A program made the position numbers and the translations under genes. Positions 1 to 8,472 of a stretch of DNA of 17,580 nt are shown here, piece by piece. A model generated the notes under the pieces. It was given only the letters and a program-made list of their open reading frames with translations, did no database searches and had not been told where the DNA came from. This stretch comes from Methanosphaera sp. (lineage in GTDB: Archaea > Methanobacteriota > Methanobacteria > Methanobacteriales > Methanobacteriaceae), in assembly GCA_017430835.1 (NCBI GenBank), contig JAFRMD010000060.1:1-17580 (forward strand). The letters run 5' to 3'. Within the stretch, counting starts at the first letter, position 1. Each line of letters begins with the position of its first letter.

Positions 1-194
1 AATTATTAGTAAAAAATCAATTAAACTTTAATTCTTAAATGATAGAAAATATTGAAAATTATAAATTATTTATAAGAAAAATAGAGCAAGTAAATCAATT
101 TAAAAAATAGTGAAGAATGATAATTGTTGCACACCCTCTAAAGTAATAAAAAAATTAGTCATTTGAGTGGGTTGCATATCTCTCTTTTAGGATT

Positions 195-211
195 AAAAAA
201 ATAAAAAAATA
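195..211 (-). terminator. Probable T-rich terminator of ilvE
   Basis: On the minus strand, just after the ilvE stop codon, the sequence has two runs of seven T separated by one A. Archaeal termination often needs only such T-rich stretches. Further downstream (about 129-180) there is an imperfect GC-containing hairpin (ACCCTC against GAGTGGGT) that could reinforce the stop or shape the 3' end. The T-runs are seen; the function is inferred. Confidence 0.5.
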
Positions 212-223
212 GTTGAAATTAGT

Positions 224-1144
224 TTATATGAAATCCAGCCATCCATATTTGTCTTCAACTTTATTGTTTACTATGTCAAATAAGTTATCCTGAAGCTTTT
301 TAGTAACAGGGCCACGTTTACCTTTACCTATTTGTATTTTATCAACTGATCTTATAGGTGATAATTCAGCAGCTGTACCTGTAAAGAATAGTTCATCTGC
401 AGTGTAAACTCTTTCTCTTGGTATACGTTCTTCCCTTACTTCATATCCTAAGTCTTTGGCTATTTGTATAACACTGTTTCTTGTAATTCCATTAAGTACG
501 GATGAACCTATATCTGGCGTGTAGATTATGTCATCTTCTACCATAAATAGGTTTTCACCTGAACCTTCTCCAACATCACCGTTGTAGTTTAATACAATAC
601 TTTCCTTATAACCGTTTGCAACGGATTCCATCTTTGCAAGTTGAGAGTTCATATAGTTTGAACCTGCTTTTGCCATGTTAGGCATGGTATCAGGTGCCAT
701 TTTTCTCCATGTTGATGTACAAATGTCAATACCTTGTTCCAATGCATCTTCACCCAAGTACTGACCCCATTCCCAAACAGCAATTACGGTTTCAACAGGA
801 CAGTTTAATGGGTAAACACCCAATTCGTTATATCCTCTAAATGTTATAGGTCTTATATAACATGATTTTAATTTATTGATGTGTATAGTTTCTTTAACTG
901 CTTCGCATAATTCGTCTAAGTCATATGGAATGTCTATCCTATATACCTTAGCTGAATTAATTAATCTTTTCATATGATCTCTAAGTCTAAATACTGCTGG
1001 TCCATTTTCGGTGTCATAACATCTAAGTCCTTCAAATACACTACTTCCATAGTGAACAACGTGTGATAATACATGTATTTGAGCATCTTTCCAGTCTATT
1101 AATTCTCCATTGAACCAAATTTTTCCGCTTTCATCGAATGCCAT
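224..1144 (-). CDS. ilvE: Branched-chain amino acid aminotransferase
   Basis: This is a class IV PLP-dependent aminotransferase of 306 residues, the usual length. It catalyses the last step of valine, isoleucine and leucine synthesis (2-oxo acid plus glutamate) in the cytoplasm. The PLP lysine is K159 in MAKAGSNY, and the conserved GEGSGENLF motif carries E193; both match E. coli IlvE numbering. The N-terminal [13 protein letters not shown] segment around residues 31-43 is the typical substrate-pocket strand. The ATG start is set by AAGGA at 1151-1155, six bases upstream. The gene is monocistronic, with its own TATA-containing upstream region that includes a long inverted repeat (1182-1217), and T-runs follow the stop. 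It is the same pathway as ilvC and ilvN further along but is not adjacent to them. Identification is near certain; a D-amino-acid or aminodeoxychorismate role is unlikely given the length and motifs. Confidence 0.96.
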   Translation of the reverse strand: MAFDESGKIWFNGELIDWKDAQIHVLSHVVHYGSSVFEGLRCYDTENGPAVFRLRDHMKRLINSAKVYRIDIPYDLDELCEAVKETIHINKLKSCYIRPITFRGYNELGVYPLNCPVETVIAVWEWGQYLGEDALEQGIDICTSTWRKMAPDTMPNMAKAGSNYMNSQLAKMESVANGYKESIVLNYNGDVGEGSGENLFMVEDDIIYTPDIGSSVLNGITRNSVIQIAKDLGYEVREERIPRERVYTADELFFTGTAAELSPIRSVDKIQIGKGKRGPVTKKLQDNLFDIVNNKVEDKYGWLDFI

Positions 1145-1181
1145 ATTATTTCCTTCATAATTTTATTTTATTTTAATTTAT

Positions 1182-1217
1182 AGTTATATAATATTTTCTT
1201 GTTTAAATTATATAACT
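1182..1217 (-). promoter_or_regulatory. Inverted repeat over the ilvE promoter
   Basis: AGTTATATAAT (1182-1192) and ATTATATAACT (1207-1217) form a perfect 11-bp inverted repeat with a 14-base spacer. Each arm contains a TATA-like core, and the element lies 38-73 bases upstream of the ilvE ATG. It could be a TATA box with an overlapping repressor or activator operator, for example for an Lrp-type regulator. The repeat is seen; the regulatory role is inferred. The region is very AT-rich, so part of the symmetry could be chance. Confidence 0.45.
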
Positions 1218-1361
1218 TTTTATAATATTTTAAATTTTTTCTCAATATTATATTAATTGATTCTTTTCGAATTTTGTATTATCCTGGATATTCATTGTAA
1301 TACATTCGTAGGCTTAATATGATTTAAACATTCCAATAAATGGGATGGAAAAATAGTAACA

Positions 1362-1369
1362 TTTATATA
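1362..1369 (+). promoter_or_regulatory. TATA box of the tRNA-Val gene
   Basis: TTTATATA follows an A-rich stretch and lies 55 bases upstream of the mature tRNA 5' end. A start about 25 bases downstream would leave a leader of roughly 30 bases for RNase P to remove. Position and sequence fit an archaeal TBP site. Confidence 0.5.
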
Positions 1370-1424
1370 CTATGAGTAATATACTATTGTATAGTGTCTT
1401 AATGACATGTATTATTTTTAATCT

Positions 1425-1496
1425 GGGCTGGTGGTCTAGGGGTATGATACCTCCCTTACAAGGAGGGGATCAGGAGTTCAAATCTCCTCCGGCCCA
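1425..1496 (+). tRNA. tRNA-Val (anticodon UAC)
   Basis: A full cloverleaf can be drawn. The acceptor stem GGGCTGG (1425-1431) pairs with CCGGCCC (1489-1495, one G-U), followed by discriminator A1496. The anticodon stem CCTCC/GGAGG encloses the loop CTTACAA with anticodon TAC at 1457-1459. The T-stem AGGAG/CTCCT encloses TTCAAAT. The D-arm has the usual GTCTAGGGG shape. There is no intron, and the CCA end is not encoded (TTA follows the discriminator). It decodes GUA and other GUN valine codons. Confidence 0.96.
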
Positions 1497-1784
1497 TTAC
1501 TTTATATCAATACTATTTTTATCTAAGATTGTTTTAGGTTTATGATTTTATATGCTTTCTGTTTTTGATAGCATTTATATTAAATAATAGTTGACGTAAT
1601 ATTGTATAGATTGATATAATTCTTAATAATATGCTTTCAATTAACCAATTGCTTTACTATCACTTTTTTTAATGGTGTTGTCTTATTTTAAAATTTCATT
1701 ATGAATAGAGGATAATAAATTTGAAAAAAAAATAATTTATAATCGATTATTTAATCTAAAAAAAATAGTAGAGGGTAGTTGATT
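1497..1784. other. Intergenic stretch with no gene seen
   Basis: This is the AT-rich space between the tRNA and the 3' end of the minus-strand gene that follows. T-rich patches just after the tRNA (around 1515-1522) may end its transcript. No convincing reading frame, repeat or RNA was found. Confidence 0.5.
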
Positions 1785-2669
1785 TTATAATTTTGCGGTA
1801 AATATGGAAATAATTATTGAGATAAAGAATAATACACTTCCTTTGAATAGAATATCTGATAAATCCTTATTTATTAATGCAACACCACCATAACATAAGA
1901 TTACACATGATAATATTTTACCAACACCCGTATATGGACCAACGGTTATAACATTTAATGCATACGTTATGAGAGTACATAATATTATTAACAATAATAG
2001 GAATATGGTACTATGATTTTTAAAGAATTCGAAAAGATTCTCTAAGTCAACATTAAACTTAACGGGGTTTCTGATACTTCCAGCATCTAACGTTCTATGG
2101 GTATTTGAAAGTGTATTGGTTCTGTAATTTGTGGTTCTATTGTTGTTATTTCTATGAAATCCGGTCGGGAATATTCTATGTGTATTATTTGTAGTTCTAT
2201 TGGTCTGTGGATATAAGAGTGCAGGTTTTGCATTATCAGTTTCGATGCATATTGGATCTTCTTCTTCATAAATCTCTTCTTCATAAGCATCTTCTTCGGT
2301 TACGATGTTTCGTTTTTTAGAGTAGTTTTGAGCAATCTTTAATAAACCTTTCCTATCAACTAGCTTTATGTTTCTTCTTTGAGCATATACGGCCGCTCCA
2401 TGGTTATATCTACTGGTCGTGAATATTATGATCTTTGATGCTTTAACTAATCTGGCTGCAACTTCCATTTCTTTAAGAACATCAATACCAATGGTCCATG
2501 GTTCTTCATAGTTTTTACATGCTACCACAACACCAACTTCTCCCGAATTGGTTTGAAGAGTTCCGTAGATATCTATGACGTGATCGGCTACTGCATAATT
2601 TGTTATTACTTCAAAACCATTTTCTTCCATGATTGTGGCTACAAATTTAACTAATCGTTCTTTTTCCAA
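1785..2669 (-). CDS. Membrane-anchored restriction-endonuclease-fold protein
   Basis: A protein of 294 residues in three parts. Residues 1-115 resemble the Mrr-like PD-(D/E)XK nuclease fold: an N-terminal helix, D33 in HVIDIYG, then GVVVACKNY with K52, and later strands KIIIFTTS and IKLVD. Residues 125-138 are strongly acidic and about 156-200 are Asn/Thr/Arg-rich, an apparently disordered linker. Three hydrophobic segments follow (about 220-239, 249-266, 275-291), so the nuclease-like domain is tethered to the membrane. Relatives normally have E or Q two residues before the lysine (as in ECKNY); here that position is A50, so cleavage activity is doubtful. The start is TTG (2667-2669), fixed by a strong AAGGAGGG at 2676-2683 six bases upstream; no ATG fits. 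The gene stands alone, divergent from surE. The fold is fairly sure; the biological role is unknown. Confidence 0.72.
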   Translation of the reverse strand: MEKERLVKFVATIMEENGFEVITNYAVADHVIDIYGTLQTNSGEVGVVVACKNYEEPWTIGIDVLKEMEVAARLVKASKIIIFTTSRYNHGAAVYAQRRNIKLVDRKGLLKIAQNYSKKRNIVTEEDAYEEEIYEEEDPICIETDNAKPALLYPQTNRTTNNTHRIFPTGFHRNNNNRTTNYRTNTLSNTHRTLDAGSIRNPVKFNVDLENLFEFFKNHSTIFLLLLIILCTLITYALNVITVGPYTGVGKILSCVILCYGGVALINKDLSDILFKGSVLFFISIIISIFTAKL

Positions 2670-2862
2670 CTTTAACCCTCCTTAAAAAATATTTGTTATT
2701 ATAATTCATATCTTAGATTAATTATGATTTATATTATGTATTTCAATATACTTAAAAGTAATTTTTTTCGGGCTGATTTTTATTATTATTAATAATACTT
2801 CTGATAATCATATTTAATGTAAACAATCAAATTGATTATTGATTAAATATAAAAATATATTT

Positions 2863-3636
2863 ATGAAGATTTTAATAACAAATGATGATGGGGTAACTTC
2901 CAATGGTATCTTAGCAGCAAAAGATGCAGTAAAGGACTTGGGTGAAACTACTGTGGTTGCACCGTTAACTCAGCAAAGTGGAGTAGGTCATGCAATAACT
3001 TTAATGAAAGCATTGCGTGCAATGCCAATGACTTTGGATGATGGTACGGATGCCTATGCCGTTACAGGCACACCAACAGATTGTGTAATATTGGGCAGTA
3101 AGGGATTGATGGATGATGAACCGGATTTGGTTATATCAGGTATTAATATTGGTGAAAACCTGTCAAGATCCATTACCACAAGCGGTACATTAGGTGCAAC
3201 CTTTGAAGCAGCACACTTTGGTATACCTGCCATAGCAGTTAGCCTACAGGTCAAACATGAGGAACTTAAATTCAAAGACGGGGTTAACAAGATTGATTAT
3301 TCCCATTGTATAAGTATTCTCAATACGCTTGTAAAAAAAGTGATAGAGCATGGAATGCCCGAGGGGGTTAATATTCTTAACTTGAATATTCCGGCTCACC
3401 CTGACAGTGATGAGATAATACAATCATCCTTTGCAGATAGGATGTATACGACCGATGTAGAAAAGAGAATAGACCCGTATGGTCATCCATATTACTGGAT
3501 TATAGGGGATTTAATCAGTGATGACCAGAGAGGTAGTGATGTACACACATTACGTGTATTGAATCAACCGTCAATTACAGCCATATCAACGGATATGGGT
3601 GTTGATGTTGATTTGTCAAAGTGGCTGGAAGATTAA
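2863..3636 (+). CDS. surE: 5'-nucleotidase SurE (survival protein family)
   Basis: A metal-dependent nucleoside 5'-monophosphate phosphatase of 257 residues, cytoplasmic, involved in nucleotide salvage or stationary-phase survival. The N-terminus MKILITNDDG starts exactly as the family does. The metal ligands D8, D9, S39 (APLTQQSG) and N95 (SGIN) fall at the classical positions, and VTGTPTDCV and GTLGATFEAA are also family signatures. The ATG at 2863 is preferred over an in-frame TTG at 2839 because of this N-terminus. No Shine-Dalgarno sequence precedes it, only the AT-rich stretch TTAAATATAAAAATATATTT, so the mRNA may be leaderless or nearly so. The stop codon overlaps the stop of the convergent downstream gene. 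Identification is very secure; the true substrate in the cell is not shown by the sequence. Confidence 0.95.
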   Translation: MKILITNDDGVTSNGILAAKDAVKDLGETTVVAPLTQQSGVGHAITLMKALRAMPMTLDDGTDAYAVTGTPTDCVILGSKGLMDDEPDLVISGINIGENLSRSITTSGTLGATFEAAHFGIPAIAVSLQVKHEELKFKDGVNKIDYSHCISILNTLVKKVIEHGMPEGVNILNLNIPAHPDSDEIIQSSFADRMYTTDVEKRIDPYGHPYYWIIGDLISDDQRGSDVHTLRVLNQPSITAISTDMGVDVDLSKWLED

Positions 3637-4643
3637 TCAACAACTTCTATTCCCAATATCTTTTTCTTATTGTTGACTGCTATGTCGTAGGCTATTAGAC
3701 TGCTTCCTATAGCACCACTTTTTTCTGTCATCACATATACCGGTGCTATCTTTTCTATCTTTTTACTTATTTTACCGCTGATATCAATAGGCTTTGTCAT
3801 TGTTCCACCGGAACCGGTAAGTACAATAGCATCAAGTTCCTTTTCACTTATTCCATATAGTCCATATATTTCCATAACTACACTTGTTACCAATGAATCA
3901 ATTGCAAGCAGGGCATCTTCATCCTCATTCACGGCATTTTTGATAATCATGTCTTTGACATTGGTGACTTTGTCATCTACATGTGCTATCTTAGATATTC
4001 CGGCATGTGAAAAGCATTCGTTCGCCGTTTTATTACCGCTATCGATATTTCTTATCATCTCCAAATCCAAGGGTCCATGGATAAATCCACATGCACCGAT
4101 ACAAGCATCCATAGCTCCTTTGATTGCTCCATCTTCCACCAATATACACACGCTGTTGCTGCTGATATCCGCTATTATCATGTTTTTGAAGTTATATTTC
4201 ATGTATGCATAGTATGATAGGCTAACCTTTTCACTACTGGCACAGTGGGAGTATAATGCCCTGAATCGCTTATCTAAAAAATCACACTCCCTATGCATAC
4301 CTGGTATAACTACCGATGGGATTTTTAACTCTTCAATTTCCGCATATACGTTACTTCCACCACCGGTTACCTTTCCGGCTCCTTCGATTGACTTAATGCC
4401 CCTATCCTTTACTTTTTCTATCGGGGTGATTTTACTAATGTTATCTCCCATAGCATAAGTTATGGCAAGTAACCCGATGTCTTTATAGTCAACATATCTA
4501 CTTAGCGTATCTTTAAAGTTAACTTCATTATTTGATAGTTTATCTCTATTAAGCTTAAAATAAGCAACCTGTTTTTTATTTTCATCTATGATGTTGAAAC
4601 TGACGGCAGTTGTCCCATGATCCATACCCATATAGTAGTTCAT
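3633..4643 (-). CDS. Methanogenesis marker protein 12 (ASKHA-fold ATPase-like)
   Basis: A predicted cytoplasmic protein of 336 residues with the acetate/sugar kinase-Hsp70-actin fold. The N-terminal phosphate-1 loop is MGMDHGTTAVSF (residues 5-16), a second ADISSNSV strand-loop lies mid-protein, and the adenosine-type motif VLTGSGGTM is near the C-terminus. From memory this matches the methanogen-restricted family called methanogenesis marker 12; its role is unknown, and members may bind ATP in cofactor maturation. The start is taken as ATG at 4643, since AAGGA (4654-4658) lies ten bases upstream. A TTG at 4652 would add three residues but sits almost on the ribosome site. The gene converges with surE, and the two stop codons share TTA (3634-3636 against 3633-3635). 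The fold is clear; the exact family name is fairly sure. Confidence 0.78.
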   Translation of the reverse strand: MNYYMGMDHGTTAVSFNIIDENKKQVAYFKLNRDKLSNNEVNFKDTLSRYVDYKDIGLLAITYAMGDNISKITPIEKVKDRGIKSIEGAGKVTGGGSNVYAEIEELKIPSVVIPGMHRECDFLDKRFRALYSHCASSEKVSLSYYAYMKYNFKNMIIADISSNSVCILVEDGAIKGAMDACIGACGFIHGPLDLEMIRNIDSGNKTANECFSHAGISKIAHVDDKVTNVKDMIIKNAVNEDEDALLAIDSLVTSVVMEIYGLYGISEKELDAIVLTGSGGTMTKPIDISGKISKKIEKIAPVYVMTEKSGAIGSSLIAYDIAVNNKKKILGIEVVD

Positions 4644-4652
4644 AAATAACAA

Positions 4653-5221
4653 ATCCTTAAAAATCTTATTTCCTAATTAAATATTTAAAGGAAATAGTAA
4701 TTAATATTGTTGGAAGCCAAATCAAATATCAGCATCGAAGTTCAAGACGTTAATATGAAAAAAATAATGAATCAATTCAGATAATGTATACATTCTAAAC
4801 ATGTTTAATAGAATATAACTTATATGGGATTGGTTAGAAATTTTAACTAAAATAGTATAATGATTTTCATGAAATGTTAAACAAATATATTTGTGATATA
4901 AACGGATAATCAAGTTAATTGGATAAATAAAGTAGGTATTCTTTATTTTAAAATAATTATAATAAAGTATATTATATAGTGAAAAAAAATAATAAAATAT
5001 AACTTGATAATTTTTAAGATGATATTTAGTTCTTAAGTGGTAAATCTCTTAATGTATTTATTATTAATACAGTTATATAATTATTATTAAGTTATATGTT
5101 ATCGTAGAATTATGTAAATTCTAATCTTAAATAGAAATATTTTTAAAAATGAAAAATTTATTATTTCTACCGATAATAACAATGGGCAAATGCTCATAAA
5201 TAATGAATAGGATGAAAACTC
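4653..5221. other. Long AT-rich leader of the adhesin-like gene, no gene seen
   Basis: This gap holds the divergent control regions of the marker-12 gene and the first surface-protein gene. TATA-like sequences occur on the plus strand (for example TTATATAATT near 5073 and GTTATATGTT near 5092). Several inverted repeats built on TAGAAT cluster at 5105-5169 and are listed separately. Short open frames exist but lack a ribosome site, plausible composition or recognisable protein, so none is called. Confidence 0.5.
5105..5169 (+). promoter_or_regulatory. Cluster of TAGAAT inverted repeats upstream of the first surface protein
   Basis: TAGAATT (5105-5111) and AATTCTA (5117-5123) form a perfect 7-bp inverted repeat with a 5-base centre. 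TAGAAATA (5132-5139) and TATTTCTA (5162-5169) form a second, 8-bp inverted repeat with a 22-base spacer. The half-sites are variants of one another and end 52 bases before the start codon. They could be a transcription-factor operator array or 5'-leader hairpins. The symmetry is seen; the function is inferred. Confidence 0.4.
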
Positions 5222-8200
5222 ATGATAAAAAATAGTAGATATATGATTATCTTCTTAGCACTGTTGATTGCCGGTATGAGTGTGGCAGTAGCAGCAGATA
5301 TTGATGATACTGCTAGTGTAAGCTCAGATGTATCAGATGCTGTTGAGGTTGACACAACATCAACAGTTGACACACAGGCAGTTGCAAGCGTAAGTGAAGA
5401 TAATAATCAAAAAATAATAAAAGAAACAAAAAGCGTTAAAAGCGATGAAAATGACCCAGTTGTCGTAACGACAAGTACTCAATTTGATAGTTTATTTGAT
5501 GATGTGTCTACATCCGTACATCAAATTAAGAGTCAATATTCTGGAAAAACAATTAAAATTAATACAGACATATCAAAAAATGAACATTCATATATTATTA
5601 ATGTTCCTATAACATTAACTAGTGACTATAACAACACGATTGACTTGAATACAAGTAACGGTTATGATAATAATATCATAGAACATTGGACTTCCATAAA
5701 CTTCACTAGCGGAGCATCAGGTTCTACTGTAAGTTATATGCAATTCCACAATTCTCAAATATTTGTATTGGATGCTGATTATATAACATTTGATCATATA
5801 ACTGTTACAGCAAACCAACCTTGTGGTAAAGGTACAGGTATCTTTGCCCTACGTGAAGGTTCTACACATATAACAGTTACTAATAATTACTTCAATATTA
5901 ATGATAATGGAGGAATAAGTGTAATAGCATTAACCAATGCTGAAGATTGTCTTATTGATCATAATGTAATTACTGGTAGTGGTAGTGTTGGAAATCTAAT
6001 ATATTTAAACACATACTTCTACAATACCAACCCAGCCCCAACAGTAACAAATCGTCACAATACTATAAGTTACAATACTTTAACTGGACCAACTACTCCT
6101 GTTAATACCTGTTTTGCTATAGCAATAGCCGGTCCTGACAATACCATTGAACATAATGATATTTATTATGCTGGTACGGGAATAACTACTAATTGGCAAG
6201 GAAGTTATGATGAAGAAATAATAGAATTAGAAGATGATGACTTCGAAACAGTATATGAAGGAAACAAGTACTATTACAATAATTTATATAATGGAGCATC
6301 ATTCACATGTGGAAATTATAGTGTAGTTGAAAATAATTATATTACAGGAACAAGTAATTTTGCAGGACATAGTAATGTAACAAATAATGAATTTTCTGGA
6401 CTAATTAAATTATCAAACAATGTTCGTTTCCATTCAAATGATGCAACAGGACAAACAGTGAATGTTACTAAACCAAATAGTTGTTTTAAAAATAATATAA
6501 TAGGTACACTTTATTTAACTACTAATAAAGCACAATATACTTATAATTGTGGTGGAAATACAATTGGATTAATACCTATAAATACAAATTATTTCATAAC
6601 CTGTTCAGGAAATTGTCCAAATTGTGTTCAAACTAGAGGTGTAGAATCATATGAGAAATCAAATAAGCAAATAAAAACAGAAGATTCTGATGTACTTTAT
6701 TCAGATGATGAGTTAACAATTTATAATAATGCTACGGCAGTATTAAAAATTTCAACTGCTCAAAACACCAACACTTATCTTGTTCGAGGTAAAGATAATT
6801 CACATATAAATGAATATGATATAAGAAATATAATTATATATATTAATGAAGTGACATATGGTAAATCAGTTACAAAATTTAAGATTAACTTAGGTGCTGA
6901 TAAATCAAATATAGATTTAACAATTATATCAAACACTACTAAAAATATAGCTTCAGCTGACTTTAATTTTTCTGATCTTGATTATAAGTCAGTAACGTAC
7001 GAAAATTGTAAATTTGATAAAAAAGGAGGTCAATGGGGATTATACTCAAATTTAAATTTTATTAATTGTTCATTTAGTTCTAAATCTGATGAAGCTGGAG
7101 ATCCAAACTCTTATATGTATTATTACAGTGATTTAGCATATATTGCTGAAGGAGGATGGATGGTTGATGATGGAACTACAGAAAACATGATGAGTATTGT
7201 AGGTGAAAATATATTATTTGAAAGATGTGTTTTTGACCTGAGAACATGTGTTCCATATATTAATGAAGAGTTTCCTGAAAATCCAATATATTATACAAAT
7301 TTAATTGTGTTTAATAATTCAAACAATGTAACTTTCAACAATAACACTTTCACAGTAACTACAGCTGAAGCAGATTCAACTATAGATTCAACATTATATG
7401 GTCCATTATTAAATCGTACAGTAAATAATCTTAAATTCATAAATAATGAAGTATCCATAAGATATGCTAGAGGAATCATGCTTAAAACTAACAATTCACT
7501 CTTTGAAAATAATACAATTATGGTTGCAAATGTGGATAATACAATAAATTTAATAGGTGACAACAATATTGTACAGAATAATACTTTAATTTCACAGGTA
7601 AATGAGGGTGATGATTCTGTCATCACAACTGGTAACAATAATATCATAAAAGATAATCTACCTAAAAAAATTGTACCAACTCTTAAAGTAGACACGATTG
7701 AGTTTACTGTTGGCACTACTGCAACTATTCAAGCAAGTATCTACATCGGTGATGAAGTAGCAGTGGATATCAACAAAGGAAAAATATCCTTTAAAGTAAA
7801 TGGTAAGACACTTAAAGACGATAAGGGTAAAGTAATCTATGCTAAAGTAGTAAACGGTGTTGCAGTTATTGAAAATTATGAAGTATCACAAGATTGGGCA
7901 AAAGAAGGAAGCACTATACAAGCGGTATATAGTGGATGTGCCGATTTGGCTAAAATGTCAAGTGATAATGAAAATCTTACTGTAACAACTCAAGAACCAT
8001 CCATCACCACAAGTGACATTCAAGCAACAGTCGGTCAAACGGTTACCTTAACAGCTACCGTCACGGCCACAACACCAGTCAACAACGGTAAAGTAGTATT
8101 TAAGATAAATGGTAAAACAGTCAAAGATGCTAACGGCAAAGTAATCTATGCAAAAGTTACTGATGGAACCGTCAATGTAGAAATCACACTACCAAGTGAT

Positions 8201-8293
8201 ATGAAAGAACAAGAATACACGTTAACCGCCGTATTTATTAGTACTGACTATGGTAGATTAGAAGATGTTAAAACTTTAACAGTTACAAGCTAA
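5222..8293 (+). CDS. Secreted adhesin-like protein: beta-helix domains plus two Ig-like repeats
   Basis: A 1023-residue exported Asn/Thr-rich protein. It begins with a signal peptide (positive MIKNSRY, hydrophobic core, likely cleavage after AVAA near residue 24), then an acidic Ser/Thr-rich stretch to about 80. Two regions of short Asn-rich turns typical of right-handed parallel beta-helices follow (about 140-460 and 590-815). Two Ig-like domains close the protein (about 819-925 and 926-1023), each with the core KVNGKTLKDDKGKVIYAKV or a close variant. Three cysteines in CSGNCPNC (C461, C465, C468) lie between the helices. There is no C-terminal membrane span, sortase motif or recognisable pseudomurein-binding repeat. 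The start is ATG at 5222 with a weak AGGATG upstream. The next gene is a diverged relative in the same direction. The expected role is surface adhesion or cell-wall interaction, possibly carbohydrate-directed; no catalytic site was recognised. Confidence 0.88.
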   Translation: MIKNSRYMIIFLALLIAGMSVAVAADIDDTASVSSDVSDAVEVDTTSTVDTQAVASVSEDNNQKIIKETKSVKSDENDPVVVTTSTQFDSLFDDVSTSVHQIKSQYSGKTIKINTDISKNEHSYIINVPITLTSDYNNTIDLNTSNGYDNNIIEHWTSINFTSGASGSTVSYMQFHNSQIFVLDADYITFDHITVTANQPCGKGTGIFALREGSTHITVTNNYFNINDNGGISVIALTNAEDCLIDHNVITGSGSVGNLIYLNTYFYNTNPAPTVTNRHNTISYNTLTGPTTPVNTCFAIAIAGPDNTIEHNDIYYAGTGITTNWQGSYDEEIIELEDDDFETVYEGNKYYYNNLYNGASFTCGNYSVVENNYITGTSNFAGHSNVTNNEFSGLIKLSNNVRFHSNDATGQTVNVTKPNSCFKNNIIGTLYLTTNKAQYTYNCGGNTIGLIPINTNYFITCSGNCPNCVQTRGVESYEKSNKQIKTEDSDVLYSDDELTIYNNATAVLKISTAQNTNTYLVRGKDNSHINEYDIRNIIIYINEVTYGKSVTKFKINLGADKSNIDLTIISNTTKNIASADFNFSDLDYKSVTYENCKFDKKGGQWGLYSNLNFINCSFSSKSDEAGDPNSYMYYYSDLAYIAEGGWMVDDGTTENMMSIVGENILFERCVFDLRTCVPYINEEFPENPIYYTNLIVFNNSNNVTFNNNTFTVTTAEADSTIDSTLYGPLLNRTVNNLKFINNEVSIRYARGIMLKTNNSLFENNTIMVANVDNTINLIGDNNIVQNNTLISQVNEGDDSVITTGNNNIIKDNLPKKIVPTLKVDTIEFTVGTTATIQASIYIGDEVAVDINKGKISFKVNGKTLKDDKGKVIYAKVVNGVAVIENYEVSQDWAKEGSTIQAVYSGCADLAKMSSDNENLTVTTQEPSITTSDIQATVGQTVTLTATVTATTPVNNGKVVFKINGKTVKDANGKVIYAKVTDGTVNVEITLPSDMKEQEYTLTAVFISTDYGRLEDVKTLTVTS
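7780..8170 (+). repeat. Two Ig-core repeats in the first surface protein
   Basis: Near-identical coding cores around 7780-7860 and 8090-8165 encode KVNGKTLKDDKGKVIYAKV and KINGKTVKDANGKVIYAKV. The same core recurs in the next gene near 10285-10360 and 10595-10670, giving four copies in the window. The DNA here is visibly richer in C and G than the AT-rich beta-helix part before it, suggesting a cassette that is exchanged or conserved separately. Confidence 0.75.
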
Positions 8294-8472
8294 GAATAAA
8301 TAATATTGACATAGTTTATATCGAAAATAAGAATTATGATGGTTATATGCCACATACTATTTTTCCTTATAAGCTTTGTCTCTTTTAATATTTTTTCTTC
8401 ATATTTATTTTAAAACTTATATTTTTAACAGATAAGAACTATTTTTCTTGAAAAAGTGGTGTGGTGATAATT

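Noticed and set aside
129..180. A structured RNA or riboswitch downstream of ilvE
   Set aside because: The pairing around ACCCTC and GAGTGGGT is imperfect with bulges and lies after the gene, so at most it is a transcript-end hairpin.
4722..4913. A 63-codon minus-strand open frame in the leader of the first surface-protein gene
   Set aside because: No ribosome binding site, no recognisable protein pattern, and the region has the AT-rich character of intergenic DNA with promoter-like elements.
6602..6625. Radical-SAM-like CxxxCxxC motif in the first surface protein
   Set aside because: As an enzyme signature it does not hold: the protein is exported and beta-helical, the motif is not in a TIM-barrel context, and no SAM-binding motifs follow.
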